64,000 bases of DNA from Fen-1364 sp049515135 (GTDB lineage Bacteria; Spirochaetota; Spirochaetia; SZUA-6; Fen-1364): assembly GCA_049515135.1 (NCBI GenBank), contig JBEKUJ010000006.1, forward strand, positions 124,001 through 188,000, in the 5' to 3' direction. Positions within the stretch are counted from its first letter, which is position 1, and every line of letters begins with the position of its first letter. The notes below the pieces were generated by a model, which saw only the letters and a list, made by a program, of their open reading frames with translations, made no database searches and was not told where the DNA came from. This document shows positions 24,085-32,647 of the stretch, piece after piece. A program made the position numbers and the translations under genes.

Positions 24085-25233
24085 ATGCCGGATGTCCTTT
24101 TCCAGATTCCCGCGCGCGTCGTCTTCGGCCTGGATTCCATCAACCGCATCGGCCAGCTGGTGGCGGATTACGGTGAAAGGGCGTTCCTGGTCACTGAGGC
24201 CATCCTGTACGAAGGCAAGGTGATCAACAAAGTCCAGGACATCCTGGACAAGAAGGGCGTTCAGAACATCGTCTTCGACGAAGTCATCCCGAACGCCACA
24301 AGCAAGACGGTGGACGACGGAGTGACCCTGGCGCGGGGGTCTCATGCGGATGTCGTGCTCGGCCTGGGCGGCGTGCGGACACTGTCGGTAGCCCGGTGCA
24401 TCGCAATGACCGCACCGACCACGCACGACATGGACGACTACCTTTCCGGCGTGCTGCCGCAGGGGGAGCCGCTCCCCTATATCGAGGTGCCCACCACGTG
24501 CCGAAACCCCTTCATGTTCGTGGACGAATACCTCATGATAGACGGCCGCGACCGGACAGGGCGCGTGGGCCGCACGCAGAAAGGGATCACCACGGCGGCG
24601 CTCATAGATCCGAAGCTGAGCCTCACGTTGCCTGCCAAGTATACCGCGACAACGGTGATGGACACCCTCCTGGGCTGCGTCGAAGGGCTCCTCTCCTCCC
24701 GCGCCAATTTCCTCTCCGACACGTACCTCACCCGGGCAGTGGAAATCCTTGGCTCCATGCTCAAGGAAGGAGTCCAGAACGTGGATGACCTGCGCATGCG
24801 GATGAACGCCAGCAGCGCGGGGCTTCTCATGGCGCTTGGGCTTGCCACCTCGAAGCTCGGGATTGGATCCGCCCTTTCCTTTGCGCTCAACTCCCGGTTC
24901 ATGGTGCCCAAGTCCTGGGTGTCGACAATCCTCCTCCCGTACGTCCTGGAGTTCGCCGTGAATGTTCGAGGAGATCGCATCCAGCAGATCGGGCGGCTTC
25001 TTGGCGAGGAGCCGGGAGATGCCTCCTCCGTGGAGGCCCCCATGCGCACCATCGAGGCGGTGCGGCGCATCATCTCCTCCCTGGGGCTTCCAACGCGGCT
25101 GCGCGAGTTCGATCTGACACTGGATGAGATGATTGAGGTGGCCGGCGTGGCACGCAGCTTCGACATGATGAACTACCTCCCGCGCGTGGTGTCCACAGAA
25201 GACATCTACGAGCTGATCAAGTCGGCCTTCTGA
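24085..25233 (+). CDS. Iron-alcohol-dehydrogenase-fold protein lacking catalytic and metal residues (pseudoenzyme)
   Basis: A 382-aa protein with full-length similarity to Fe-dependent alcohol dehydrogenases (VVFGLDSINRIG at the N-terminus, then ALIDPKLSLTLP and TILLPYVLEF). Of the four metal ligands only Asp193 remains. The THAIE His is Gly197, the first His of HxxxH is Leu264, and the PHG His is Lys276; the second, catalytic His of HxxxH is Leu268. The NAD loop GGGSxxD is GGVRTLS, and PTTAGTGSE is PTTCRNPFM. Dehydrogenase activity is therefore unlikely. A structural or regulatory role is inferred. trmH-like follows after 5 nt. Confidence 0.85.
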   Translation: MPDVLFQIPARVVFGLDSINRIGQLVADYGERAFLVTEAILYEGKVINKVQDILDKKGVQNIVFDEVIPNATSKTVDDGVTLARGSHADVVLGLGGVRTLSVARCIAMTAPTTHDMDDYLSGVLPQGEPLPYIEVPTTCRNPFMFVDEYLMIDGRDRTGRVGRTQKGITTAALIDPKLSLTLPAKYTATTVMDTLLGCVEGLLSSRANFLSDTYLTRAVEILGSMLKEGVQNVDDLRMRMNASSAGLLMALGLATSKLGIGSALSFALNSRFMVPKSWVSTILLPYVLEFAVNVRGDRIQQIGRLLGEEPGDASSVEAPMRTIEAVRRIISSLGLPTRLREFDLTLDEMIEVAGVARSFDMMNYLPRVVSTEDIYELIKSAF

Positions 25234-25238
25234 TCCTC

Positions 25239-26051
25239 ATGTTCCCCCTGGGAAAGCTCCGAGAGCTGTCGCAGAAGACGCGGCTGCGCAAAGTGGCGCG
25301 CATCCTTCAGGCGGCAGAGGTGGAGCTGGCGGGCACGGGCAGGTCTGACCTCGAATACCTTCGGGAGCTTGCCGGGCTCCTTGCGGGCGACCCATCCGCG
25401 TTCATCCGCCAGGCCGCAGCGTCCCTGGCTGCGGAGCTTGCGGGAAAGGCTCCGGACCCGGCGCGGATCTTCAGGAGCGCAAACGTCCTTCGAAACGACA
25501 TCCTGGCCGAGCTGCACGCGGAGCCCGCCGAATGGGACCTCATCAACCCTGAGAGCGGGCTTTTGAGCAGGACCGGCGTTGCGGTGCTCCCGCTGCGCGT
25601 GTACCTTGAGGACGTTCGATCACCTTTCAACGTCGGGTCCGTCTTTCGGACTGCCGAGGCTTTTGGCGCCGAGAGGGTCCTGCTTTCTCCCCGCACCCCC
25701 CTTCCGACGCATCCCCGGGCCTCAAAGGCCGCCATGAGAGCAGAGCGGGCGCTGCCCTGGGGAGTTGCCGAGCTGGAGTCTCTGCGCGGGACAGAGGGCC
25801 TCTTTGCGCTGGAGCTCGGCGGAACGCCCCTGGATCAGTTTGCGTTCCCGAGATCAGGCACAGTGCTCCTGGGATCTGAGGAGCTTGGCCTGAGCCCGGA
25901 AGCGCTCCAGCTGGCGGACACCGGCCTGGGCCGGGTCAGCATCCCGCTTGCCGGCGCAAAAAAGTCCCTGAACGTGGCGGTAGCGTTCGGGATCCTCATG
26001 CAGGCGTGGCGGTCTTCGCTGGATCGCTCGGACCGTCGTCCAGGAACCTGA
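25239..26051 (+). CDS. SpoU/TrmH-family RNA 2'-O-methyltransferase
   Basis: A SPOUT-class SAM-dependent RNA ribose methyltransferase of 270 aa. SPOUT motif 1 is RSPFNVGSVFRTAEAFG, motif 2 is LLGSEELGLSPE, and motif 3 is SIPLAGAKKSLNVAVA, all in the last 150 residues. The first 120 residues are a helical extension not typical of TrmL-size members. The target may be tRNA or rRNA. It begins 5 nt after the preceding stop, probably in one operon. Its last 56 nt overlap a convergent gene. Confidence 0.9.
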   Translation: MFPLGKLRELSQKTRLRKVARILQAAEVELAGTGRSDLEYLRELAGLLAGDPSAFIRQAAASLAAELAGKAPDPARIFRSANVLRNDILAELHAEPAEWDLINPESGLLSRTGVAVLPLRVYLEDVRSPFNVGSVFRTAEAFGAERVLLSPRTPLPTHPRASKAAMRAERALPWGVAELESLRGTEGLFALELGGTPLDQFAFPRSGTVLLGSEELGLSPEALQLADTGLGRVSIPLAGAKKSLNVAVAFGILMQAWRSSLDRSDRRPGT

Positions 26052-26349
26052 CCGCCTTCCATTGCTGGAAGGAGAAGAACCATCTCTCCTTGTACTGCCA
26101 GACGCGCACACAGCGGCCCTCCGTCATCCGTGAGAGGATGGGACCTACCGTTCCCATGAGAGACAGGGGCGCTGTCCGCGCCGGCCCCAGGAGGACAGAG
26201 CGCGGCAGAATGGCGGAGACCTCCCTGTCCGGCATGTGAGCCTGCAGCATCTCTCCCGAGAGTGTCTTTACTGTGGCAACAACCTTCAGGCGCTGCTGTT
26301 GCAGCTCAGGATGAACGCTGATCACCGTGCCCTGTGTTCCCTTTGTCAT
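25996..26349 (-). CDS. Conserved-looking small basic protein, unknown function
   Basis: 117 aa, starting at MTKGTQGTVISVH with GAGGAGG upstream. It has alternating strand-like segments (GTVISV, KVVATVKTLSG, VSAILPRSVLLG, CVRVWQYKERWFFSFQ) that suggest a small beta-barrel, possibly OB- or SH3-like. I do not recognise a family. It overlaps the convergent methyltransferase gene by 56 nt and lies 59 nt beyond the glutaredoxin gene on the same strand, so the two may be co-transcribed. Confidence 0.6.
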   Translation of the reverse strand: MTKGTQGTVISVHPELQQQRLKVVATVKTLSGEMLQAHMPDREVSAILPRSVLLGPARTAPLSLMGTVGPILSRMTEGRCVRVWQYKERWFFSFQQWKAVRFLDDGPSDPAKTATPA

Positions 26350-26408
26350 ACTGCGCCTCCTCGGCACCAATGACGGGACCTTCAGCGCGGCGCTTGCGAG
26401 CGCTGGCT

Positions 26409-26639
26409 TCAGCGTTTCAGTGCTTTTTCGATCTCGGGCCTGTTGAATCCAACGATGATCTTCCCGTTCACGTCGATGACGGGGACCCCCATCTGGCCCG
26501 ACCTTCTCACCATCTCGTCGGCTTTGCGCTGATCGGAAGCGACGTTGTATTCCGTGAAGGGCACGTGCTGGGTCCGAAAGAACTCCTTTGCCACCTTGCA
26601 GTATCCGCATGTCGGAGTGGTATAGATCGTGACAGCCAT
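26409..26639 (-). CDS. Glutaredoxin-like protein
   Basis: A 76-aa thiol-disulfide oxidoreductase with redox motif Cys11-Gly-Tyr-Cys14 (TPTCGYCK) and the cis-Pro loop MGVPVIDV. It has the short NrdH/glutaredoxin size. It could reduce ribonucleotide reductase or act in general thiol repair. ATG 26639 has GGGAGG 5 nt before it; a GTG codon directly upstream is too close to that site. A very good promoter lies at 26668-26696. Confidence 0.92.
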   Translation of the reverse strand: MAVTIYTTPTCGYCKVAKEFFRTQHVPFTEYNVASDQRKADEMVRRSGQMGVPVIDVNGKIIVGFNRPEIEKALKR

Positions 26640-26667
26640 CACAACCTCCCTTGAAGGCTATATATCA

Positions 26668-26696
26668 ATTCTAATATATAGATAAGAAGAAGTCAA
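26668..26696 (-). promoter_or_regulatory. Glutaredoxin promoter
   Basis: Minus strand -35 TTGACT (26696-26691), a 17-bp AT-rich spacer and -10 TAGAAT (26673-26668). A leader of about 20 nt with GGGAGG follows. Confidence 0.8.
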
Positions 26697-26743
26697 GCGC
26701 CGCGTTCGGCCGCCCAAGGCCGCCGCCCCGGGCCGGCAGTGGA

Positions 26744-28234
26744 TCACTGGAACTTGGAACGCTGGTCTTCGAACGCCTTGGAGAGCTTCTCCTGGATCCT
26801 GGCAAGCTGGTCCGCGGTCTCGATCCCGAAGTCCTTGAGCACGGTGGCCTGGATCTGGTCGAACCCCATCCGCTCCCGCTCCATGTCGCAGATGACGTTC
26901 GCCATGTAGACGGCGTAGACAATGTCGCGGTGCGCGGGGGGCGCCTGCATGGGCTGGTGGTGGTAGCGGATTGCAGAGACCAGCTGCTCAGGAAAGTTCC
27001 ATTTCTTGGCGATCAGAGCTCCCACTTCTGCGTGGTTCAGACCGACGGAGAAGTCCTCCAGGAGCTTGGCCGGTATCCCCTTCTCTCTGCTCACGCGCGT
27101 TATCCTGTCCAGCAGGTCGGGGTGCAGGGAGGCGATGACGATCTGGCCCAGGTCGTGCAGGATGCCTCCTACGTAGACGTCGTCCAGGAGCTCTTTCTTG
27201 CGCTTGAAGCTCTTGGCAAGAATGTAGGCATAGAAAGCAGCCCGGTAGGCGTGGTTCCACATTGAGCGCATCTCGCTGTACTTCTCCCCCAGCACCTTCT
27301 GGGTGCCGTAGGAATACAGCAGGTTGCGCACGCCTTTGGTCCCCACGAGCTTCACTGCCTCCACGATGTTGTCCACCCGCTTGGGGAGCATGAATTGGGC
27401 GGAGTTCACGAGCTTCAGCAGGTCCGCGGTCATGGAAGGGTCCACGCTGATCTCCCGGGCGATGTCGTTGATCTCGTGGTTGGGGTCAGCAAGGAGGCGC
27501 TGCAGGGTGACGATATTTTCCGGGAACTGGGGCAGGGTCTCCACCTCGTGGACAAGGATCTGCGTAAGGGCGTCAAGCTGCTCCAGGTGGACCTCGGAGA
27601 AGGGGACGGTGATTGTGGCCACCGTCTCACCGCCTTCCAAGTCGATGCTGAAGCAGTCCTCGCTGAGGCCGATTTTCTTCATCATCAGCACCAGGATGAC
27701 GATGCCAAGGCCGGCCCCCTCTGAGCTGTCCAGCACCGTTGCGAACGCCTCCTCCAGGGAGGAGAAGGCCCGCGAGCGGGCAAGCCTGTCGAAGACCCTG
27801 ATCTGCTCCTTTCTTGTGATCTCGACGTTGTTGCGCACCATGATGTTGAGAATCTTGCCCTGCGTATGGAAGACCACCTTGATGTACAAACCCGCTTCCT
27901 TCTGCTTCTGCAGATAGTACTGGAGGTTGTCGAAGGTCTCCTGCTTGAAGGTCTTCATTCCCTGCTCGTAGTCCTGGTCTTTGCCCAGGTCGAGCTTCTT
28001 CTCCTGGAAATACACGCGCTTGGTGTTGGCCTTTTTCGCATTGACGGCAAGCTCTCGAAGGCAGTATGACAGGGGCTCCTTCAGCTTCTCCTGCCCGAGC
28101 TCCACCAGGAAGTTTTCCAGCACCTTGTCCAGGTAGATTTCCGTCTCATGGGGGAGCGTGTATGTCTTGAACGTCAGGGGGATTGCGTCGTGTGCTGCTC
28201 TTTTTATCTGCTCAACATCGATTTCCGTGGACAT
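26744..28234 (-). CDS. GHKL-ATPase-like domain fused to HDOD signalling domain
   Basis: A 496-aa cytosolic protein. Residues 1-215 resemble a histidine-kinase-type ATPase: an N-box-like ELAVNAKKAN and a G2-like SSEGAGLGIVI. The G1 box DNGxG is replaced by RNNVEI, so ATP binding is doubtful. Residues 225-430 form an HDOD domain (LPQFPENIVTLQRLLADPN, GGILHDLGQIVIASLHP, GLNHAEVGALIAKKWNFP). HDOD proteins serve in regulatory pathways. GAGGGGAC precedes ATG 28234, and a perfect -35 promoter lies at 28267-28295. Confidence 0.85.
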   Translation of the reverse strand: MSTEIDVEQIKRAAHDAIPLTFKTYTLPHETEIYLDKVLENFLVELGQEKLKEPLSYCLRELAVNAKKANTKRVYFQEKKLDLGKDQDYEQGMKTFKQETFDNLQYYLQKQKEAGLYIKVVFHTQGKILNIMVRNNVEITRKEQIRVFDRLARSRAFSSLEEAFATVLDSSEGAGLGIVILVLMMKKIGLSEDCFSIDLEGGETVATITVPFSEVHLEQLDALTQILVHEVETLPQFPENIVTLQRLLADPNHEINDIAREISVDPSMTADLLKLVNSAQFMLPKRVDNIVEAVKLVGTKGVRNLLYSYGTQKVLGEKYSEMRSMWNHAYRAAFYAYILAKSFKRKKELLDDVYVGGILHDLGQIVIASLHPDLLDRITRVSREKGIPAKLLEDFSVGLNHAEVGALIAKKWNFPEQLVSAIRYHHQPMQAPPAHRDIVYAVYMANVICDMERERMGFDQIQATVLKDFGIETADQLARIQEKLSKAFEDQRSKFQ

Positions 28235-28266
28235 GTGTCCCCTCGTGAGCGTCTGGATGTAGCCCC

Positions 28267-28295
28267 AGGGTAGTGGATCAAGGAAGGGCTGTCAA
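28267..28295 (-). promoter_or_regulatory. Promoter of the GHKL-HDOD gene
   Basis: Minus strand -35 TTGACA (28295-28290), a 17-bp spacer and -10 TACCCT (28272-28267). A leader of about 25 nt carries GAGGGG. Confidence 0.72.
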
Positions 28296-28798
28296 GTGAA
28301 AGGAGGTTTGGCGGGACTCTGCGCCAGGCCCATGAGCCTTCGCAGGATTTCCAGGTGCTCCTTTTCCATGGCACCAAGCACTTCAAAGGCCTTCCTGACC
28401 GCGGGGATCCTGCTCATCCGCCGGAGGTTGCCGTAGAAGATCAAGGTCCGCTCCTCGTGTTCCAGCGCGGATGAGAGCTCGCACTCCCAGAGCGCAAGAG
28501 ACTGCGGATCCAGCGGCCTGATGTCGGCGAGGCCGGAATACAGGTGCTCCCTGAGAAGGGTCTCCAGCTCCGGCAGGGAGAGTCGTCCGGCCGCAGTGTC
28601 TTCCAGAATCTTCCTGTGCAGCTCTTCTTCAGCCAGCAGATGACACAGCCCGGCGTCCAGCGTATCACTGCCGCCTCGGCCCTGCCCGGCTTTCGAGCGC
28701 AGTCCCCGGTACGCCGCGATGGACTGCGCCTCGAAGGCAAGCGCGCTTTTCACCACTCTCTTGAGAATCAGTTTCGAGAGCAATCCCGCCATGACCAT
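28292..28798 (-). CDS. Ferritin-like (rubrerythrin-type) four-helix protein
   Basis: A 168-aa helical protein with a diiron-type pattern: Glu in FEAQSIAAY, ExxH in EEELHRKIL, Glu in SALEHEERT and ExxH in MEKEHLEIL. It lacks a rubredoxin domain. Such proteins handle iron or peroxide, though some members only sense. The start is at 28798 (GGAGG upstream) or Met3. It lies 50 nt after argA on the same strand and is probably co-transcribed. Its 3' end overlaps the HDOD promoter's -35 box. Confidence 0.78.
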   Translation of the reverse strand: MVMAGLLSKLILKRVVKSALAFEAQSIAAYRGLRSKAGQGRGGSDTLDAGLCHLLAEEELHRKILEDTAAGRLSLPELETLLREHLYSGLADIRPLDPQSLALWECELSSALEHEERTLIFYGNLRRMSRIPAVRKAFEVLGAMEKEHLEILRRLMGLAQSPAKPPFT

Positions 28799-28848
28799 CC
28801 CCGCATCGCCTCCACCAGGGGTCAGACGCCGACGCCAAGGAAAATTCC

Positions 28849-30174
28849 CTACTGCCGCAGCCGCTTCACGAATATACGAGATTTCCGCTTCAGGTCGTAG
28901 GCCAGGCGCTTCTTCTCGGGAAGCGCCGACACATCGGCTTCGTGGAACCCGAGCTTCTCGAACCAGTCAGCGGTCTGAGTGGTGAGAGCGAACACTGACT
29001 CGAGGCCCTTCTTCTGCGCCCTTTCACAGAGGAAGTCCACGATTTTCGGCCCGACGCCCAGGTGGTTGTACTGCTCGTCCACGGCAATGCCGGCTATCTC
29101 CCCCGTGCCTTCAGGGTATTCATGCAGGGCCGCGCACGCGTGGACAGAGTCGTCCACCTCGAAAACGATGAACTCCGCAAGGGCCTCCTCCAGCTGCGAC
29201 TCGGTGCGGGGGAGCAGGATCCCGCGCTCCACGAACGGCTGCATGATGCGAAGCACGTCGGAGATGTCGTTTGCCGTCATGGGGCGGATTCCGCCGTAGC
29301 GGTTGGAATACACCATGGTGCCCGAGCCGAGGTTGGAAAATGTCTCCTTCAGGATCACCCCCTGGTTGCGTCCGTTAAGGATGTGGACGCGTTCCACCCC
29401 GCCGGCGCAGGCGCGCCTGGCCCTGCGCAGGATCTCCAGGTCCGCTTCCCTTCCCGGGTTGGCGGCAAAGAACTCATCCAGATCTGTGAGGCTGAAGTTG
29501 GCCAGCCGGCCCCCCGGAGCAATGGGCACCGTCTCAGGCACCTGGAAGGACCCGGCGTCGTAGCCGGCGCGCGAGGTGACGAAGAACAGCTTCTGCGCCC
29601 CGAGGCTGGTGGCAACCACCACGGCAAGCTCATTGGAGGAGATGTTGTACGGCTTTCCCACGGAGCTCCACCCGATGCAGGGGAAAATAGGAACAATGCC
29701 GTCCTCGAGGACCTTGCGGAGCATGTCGACGCGCACGTTCTCAACGACACCCGCGCTCTGGTAATCCACCCCGTCGATCACGCCCATGCCGCGCGCCCTG
29801 ACCCAGTTGCCGATCACCGCCGCCACCCCGTTGGCCGACAACGTGGTCATGACCCTGTTGGAAACGTCGAAGGCAGCCATCTTGATGAAGGGGATTGCCT
29901 CTTCGCTGGTGATCCGCACGCCCTTGACGAACTTCGATTTGATGGAGTAGGTCTTGAGAATCTCGTTGATCCTCTCCTTGGCGCTGGGCACAACGGCGAT
30001 GCGGATTCCCGCCTGATGGAGGATGGAAAGGTCCTTGACGAGCGATGAGAACAGGGTGTCATTCATCACGGTGAAGTCGATCTTCACCACGAACGTTGTG
30101 CCGCGAAACTGCCTGAGGTAGCTGAAGACCTCCCGGATCGTCTCCACGTGCTCCCGCAGCCGGTCGTTTTCCAT
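28849..30174 (-). CDS. argA: N-acetylglutamate synthase, ArgA type
   Basis: The first step of arginine synthesis. 441 aa, in the classic fusion of an amino-acid-kinase-like domain (residues 1-290; FVVKIDFTVMND, SSNELAVVVATSLGA) that binds arginine but is not a kinase, and a C-terminal GNAT acetyltransferase domain (about 300-440; RPMTANDISDVLRIM, IAGIAVDEQYNHLGVGPKIVDFL with the acetyl-CoA loop). The start at 30174 is set by the promoter at 30182-30210, 7 nt upstream, with no Shine-Dalgarno. The ferritin-like gene follows. Confidence 0.92.
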   Translation of the reverse strand: MENDRLREHVETIREVFSYLRQFRGTTFVVKIDFTVMNDTLFSSLVKDLSILHQAGIRIAVVPSAKERINEILKTYSIKSKFVKGVRITSEEAIPFIKMAAFDVSNRVMTTLSANGVAAVIGNWVRARGMGVIDGVDYQSAGVVENVRVDMLRKVLEDGIVPIFPCIGWSSVGKPYNISSNELAVVVATSLGAQKLFFVTSRAGYDAGSFQVPETVPIAPGGRLANFSLTDLDEFFAANPGREADLEILRRARRACAGGVERVHILNGRNQGVILKETFSNLGSGTMVYSNRYGGIRPMTANDISDVLRIMQPFVERGILLPRTESQLEEALAEFIVFEVDDSVHACAALHEYPEGTGEIAGIAVDEQYNHLGVGPKIVDFLCERAQKKGLESVFALTTQTADWFEKLGFHEADVSALPEKKRLAYDLKRKSRIFVKRLRQ

Positions 30175-30181
30175 GAGCCGA

Positions 30182-30210
30182 AGCGTACCCGCGCCCGTGT
30201 GCGGAGTCAA
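30182..30210 (-). promoter_or_regulatory. argA promoter, leaderless geometry
   Basis: Minus strand -35 TTGACT (30210-30205), a 17-bp spacer and -10 TACGCT (30187-30182), then 7 nt (TCGGCTC) to the ATG. Confidence 0.72.
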
Positions 30211-30239
30211 CGGAGCCGGCGCAGCGCGCCAGGTCGTCC

Positions 30240-31469
30240 CTACTTCCCGTTGTTTTTCAGGATCTTCGCCACCTTGGGGGCTCGGATGCGGTGCACGTTC
30301 GGAAACCCCGAGCCGAGCAACGGCCGGCCGTAGTTGTAGAAGTCCCAGGTGGTGTTGTTGCCTTCCGCGGTCAGGAACTCCTTCGGCATGGTCTTAGTCT
30401 TGGCCGCAATCTCTTCCAGGGGAACGATGCGGTAGTCGACGGAGTAGTTGCCGGTCCTCTGGATGGTGATGGAGCCGTCCACATCGTGCCAGATGGCGAA
30501 TTGCGCGGCTTTCTCTCCGACCTCCCGTGCCTCGTGCGCGTCCACATCGGAGACCACGCCAAGGTACGAACGCTGGGCGTATCCGAGGGTGTCGGCGCGC
30601 ACACGCTTGATTTTCAGCTTTGTCTTGACCAGGTCGGAGAGCATGTCGCCAAGCGCGCCGGACCCGGAGAGCTGGACGTTGCCGTGCGCATCCGCTTCCT
30701 TGCTGCCCGTCAGCCTGGTCATGAAGGGCTTCCCGTCCTTGTCCAAAACGCCTTCGCTCACAGCAACCAGGCAGCGGCCGTGCGCGTCCATAGTGGACTT
30801 CACGTCATGGAGAAATTGCTCTTCGGAGAAGGGCCGCTCGGGAACGTAAATATGGTGCGGACCGTCGTCATCGTACTTGCGTCCCAAGGACGCGGCGGCG
30901 GTGAGGAAGCCTGCGTTCCTTCCCATCACGATGCCGATGAAGACTCCGGGAAGCGCCCTGTTATCCAGGTTGTATCCCATGAAAGCCTGCGCCACGTAGC
31001 GGGCGGCCGAGCCGTATCCAGGTGTGTGATCGTTCACCACAAGGTCGTTGTCAACGGTCTTTGGAATATGGATGCAGCGCATGTCGTAGCCTGCCGTTTC
31101 CGCGTTTCGGTTCACGATCCGCACTGTGTCCGCGCTGTCATTACCCCCTATATAGAAGAAATAGCGCACGTCGTGGGCCTGGCAAACCTTGAAGATCTCC
31201 CTGCAATAGGCTTCGTCGGGCTTGTCACGCGTGGAAAGCAGCGCGCTGGAAGGGGTCCCCGCAACCTGCTCCAGGTTGTGCGTGGTTTCCTGCGAGAGGT
31301 CCAGGAAATCCTCTTCCACGATCCCATGGACGCCGTTTGTGGCTCCATAGACCCGGGTCACTTCGGGGAACTTGCGGGATTCCAGGACTGCTCCCACCAA
31401 GGACTGGTTGATGACAGCGGTGGGCCCACCGCCCTGCGCGATCAGGACTTTGCCGGTCAGCTTGGCCAT
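30240..31469 (-). CDS. pfp: Pyrophosphate-dependent 6-phosphofructokinase
   Basis: A reversible glycolytic enzyme using PPi in place of ATP; 409 aa, of the compact clade. The phosphoryl-donor loop is YIGGNDSADT, with Asp111 where ATP enzymes have Gly, the classic PPi marker. The catalytic segment is IPKTVDNDL (Lys137, Asp140, Asp142), with Lys137 typical of PPi enzymes. MGRNAGFLTAAA binds fructose-6-phosphate. AAAGGA precedes the ATG, and the promoter is at 31545-31573. PPi-dependent glycolysis suits a fermentative lifestyle. Confidence 0.94.
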   Translation of the reverse strand: MAKLTGKVLIAQGGGPTAVINQSLVGAVLESRKFPEVTRVYGATNGVHGIVEEDFLDLSQETTHNLEQVAGTPSSALLSTRDKPDEAYCREIFKVCQAHDVRYFFYIGGNDSADTVRIVNRNAETAGYDMRCIHIPKTVDNDLVVNDHTPGYGSAARYVAQAFMGYNLDNRALPGVFIGIVMGRNAGFLTAAASLGRKYDDDGPHHIYVPERPFSEEQFLHDVKSTMDAHGRCLVAVSEGVLDKDGKPFMTRLTGSKEADAHGNVQLSGSGALGDMLSDLVKTKLKIKRVRADTLGYAQRSYLGVVSDVDAHEAREVGEKAAQFAIWHDVDGSITIQRTGNYSVDYRIVPLEEIAAKTKTMPKEFLTAEGNNTTWDFYNYGRPLLGSGFPNVHRIRAPKVAKILKNNGK

Positions 31470-31544
31470 ACGATCGATCCTTTTCGGTAAGGGTATGAAA
31501 GTTGTCGGCTGCCGCCCCGGGATGGGGAGCCTCCGAACCAGCCC

Positions 31545-31573
31545 ACTCTAGTCGGAAGGCCTCCGCTCGTCAA
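31545..31573 (-). promoter_or_regulatory. pfp promoter
   Basis: Minus strand -35 TTGACG (31573-31568), a 17-bp spacer and -10 TAGAGT (31550-31545). The leader of about 70 nt is long for this window. Confidence 0.62.
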
Positions 31574-31638
31574 GAACCTGCCGAACGTGTGCGATTGCAG
31601 GCTCGCGTGGTATCTTAGAGCGTGGAAGAGGAGACGCA

Positions 31639-32529
31639 ATGACACGAAAGATCATCCTGACGATAGTGTTTCTATCAATTACCATAGCCTTTGCCGCGGC
31701 CCAGGCCCTGACAGTCACGTACCTGGACGGAACCGTGGAGATTCAGACGGCAAAGGGTTGGAAGGCACTGGACGTGGGCAGCGCGGTCCAACCTGATGCC
31801 CACATCCGGGTGAGCGACGGCGGAACGGTGGAGCTGGCCCGCGGGGCGCAGCACATCTCGATCATCAAAGATGGCAGCTACACGGTTTCCGACCTGCTCA
31901 AGAGCTCAGCAAAGCCGGGCGAATCGGGGGTCGGGGTTTCCCTGGCAAAGAAGCTGCGCTCAGTGGCGTCAGGGAACGGCCAGTCCTCCACAACCGTGGG
32001 AGGCGTCCGAGGCGCGGCACAGGGTGACAAAACCCAGGGGCTTACATGGATGGGAGACGATGATGAAACCTCCACAAAAGTCAGGTCGCTCCTGGACAAG
32101 AACCGCTACAAGGAAGCGGAGGCCGAGATCAAACAGGCGTTGAGCGATACCCAGGACGACATGAAGAAGAACGATCTGAGTTTCCTTCTGGCTTCGGCCT
32201 ACTACGGCGAGGGAGAAAGCGCCCAGGCATACCACACGCTGGTCGCGCTCAAAGACAACTCGGCGTCCATGTATTACCCGGATTCAGTCGTCCTCAAGGC
32301 ACAGATCCTCCTTGACAATCAGGCCTATGCCGACAGCGCGGCTTTGCTCAAGGATTTCCTTGCGGCAAACCCCGACAACCAATACGCCCAGGTTTGCTAC
32401 CTCTTGAGCGCCTATAGCTACAAGGGGCTTGAAGACAAGCAATCCGAAAAAGACGCGCTGGACAAGGGTTTGGCGCTGGATCCACAGAGCGATACCGCAA
32501 AGCAGATTGCAAAGATGCAGGGCGAATGA
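31639..32529 (+). CDS. Exported FecR-like/TPR protein
   Basis: 296 aa with a clear signal peptide (ILTIVFLSITIAFAAAQA). Residues about 25-105 resemble a FecR-type beta domain (LTVTYLDGTVEIQTAKGWKA, VQPDAHIRVSDGGTVELARG), usually envelope-located. Residues 145-290 are TPR-like helices (NRYKEAEAEIKQAL, SYKGLEDKQSEKDALDKGLA). GAGGAG precedes the ATG at 31639; a TGG-TATCTT extended -10 lies at 31608-31616. It is ended by a strong terminator. A periplasmic scaffold is likely; it stands just before the two-pair envelope locus. Confidence 0.8.
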   Translation: MTRKIILTIVFLSITIAFAAAQALTVTYLDGTVEIQTAKGWKALDVGSAVQPDAHIRVSDGGTVELARGAQHISIIKDGSYTVSDLLKSSAKPGESGVGVSLAKKLRSVASGNGQSSTTVGGVRGAAQGDKTQGLTWMGDDDETSTKVRSLLDKNRYKEAEAEIKQALSDTQDDMKKNDLSFLLASAYYGEGESAQAYHTLVALKDNSASMYYPDSVVLKAQILLDNQAYADSAALLKDFLAANPDNQYAQVCYLLSAYSYKGLEDKQSEKDALDKGLALDPQSDTAKQIAKMQGE

Positions 32530-32555
32530 CCCGCTAGACTGTTGGATCATGGACA

Positions 32556-32585
32556 AACAGCTACCGGAAGGTGGCTGTTTTTTTT
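32556..32585 (+). terminator. Intrinsic terminator after the FecR/TPR gene
   Basis: ACAGCTACC pairs with GGTGGCTGT around GGAA, followed by eight Ts. Confidence 0.92.
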
Positions 32586-32647
32586 GAGCCCGGCCTCCTT
32601 TTTAATCCAACAATATAAGTATGGCATAGCAACTTTTTTTTTAATAA

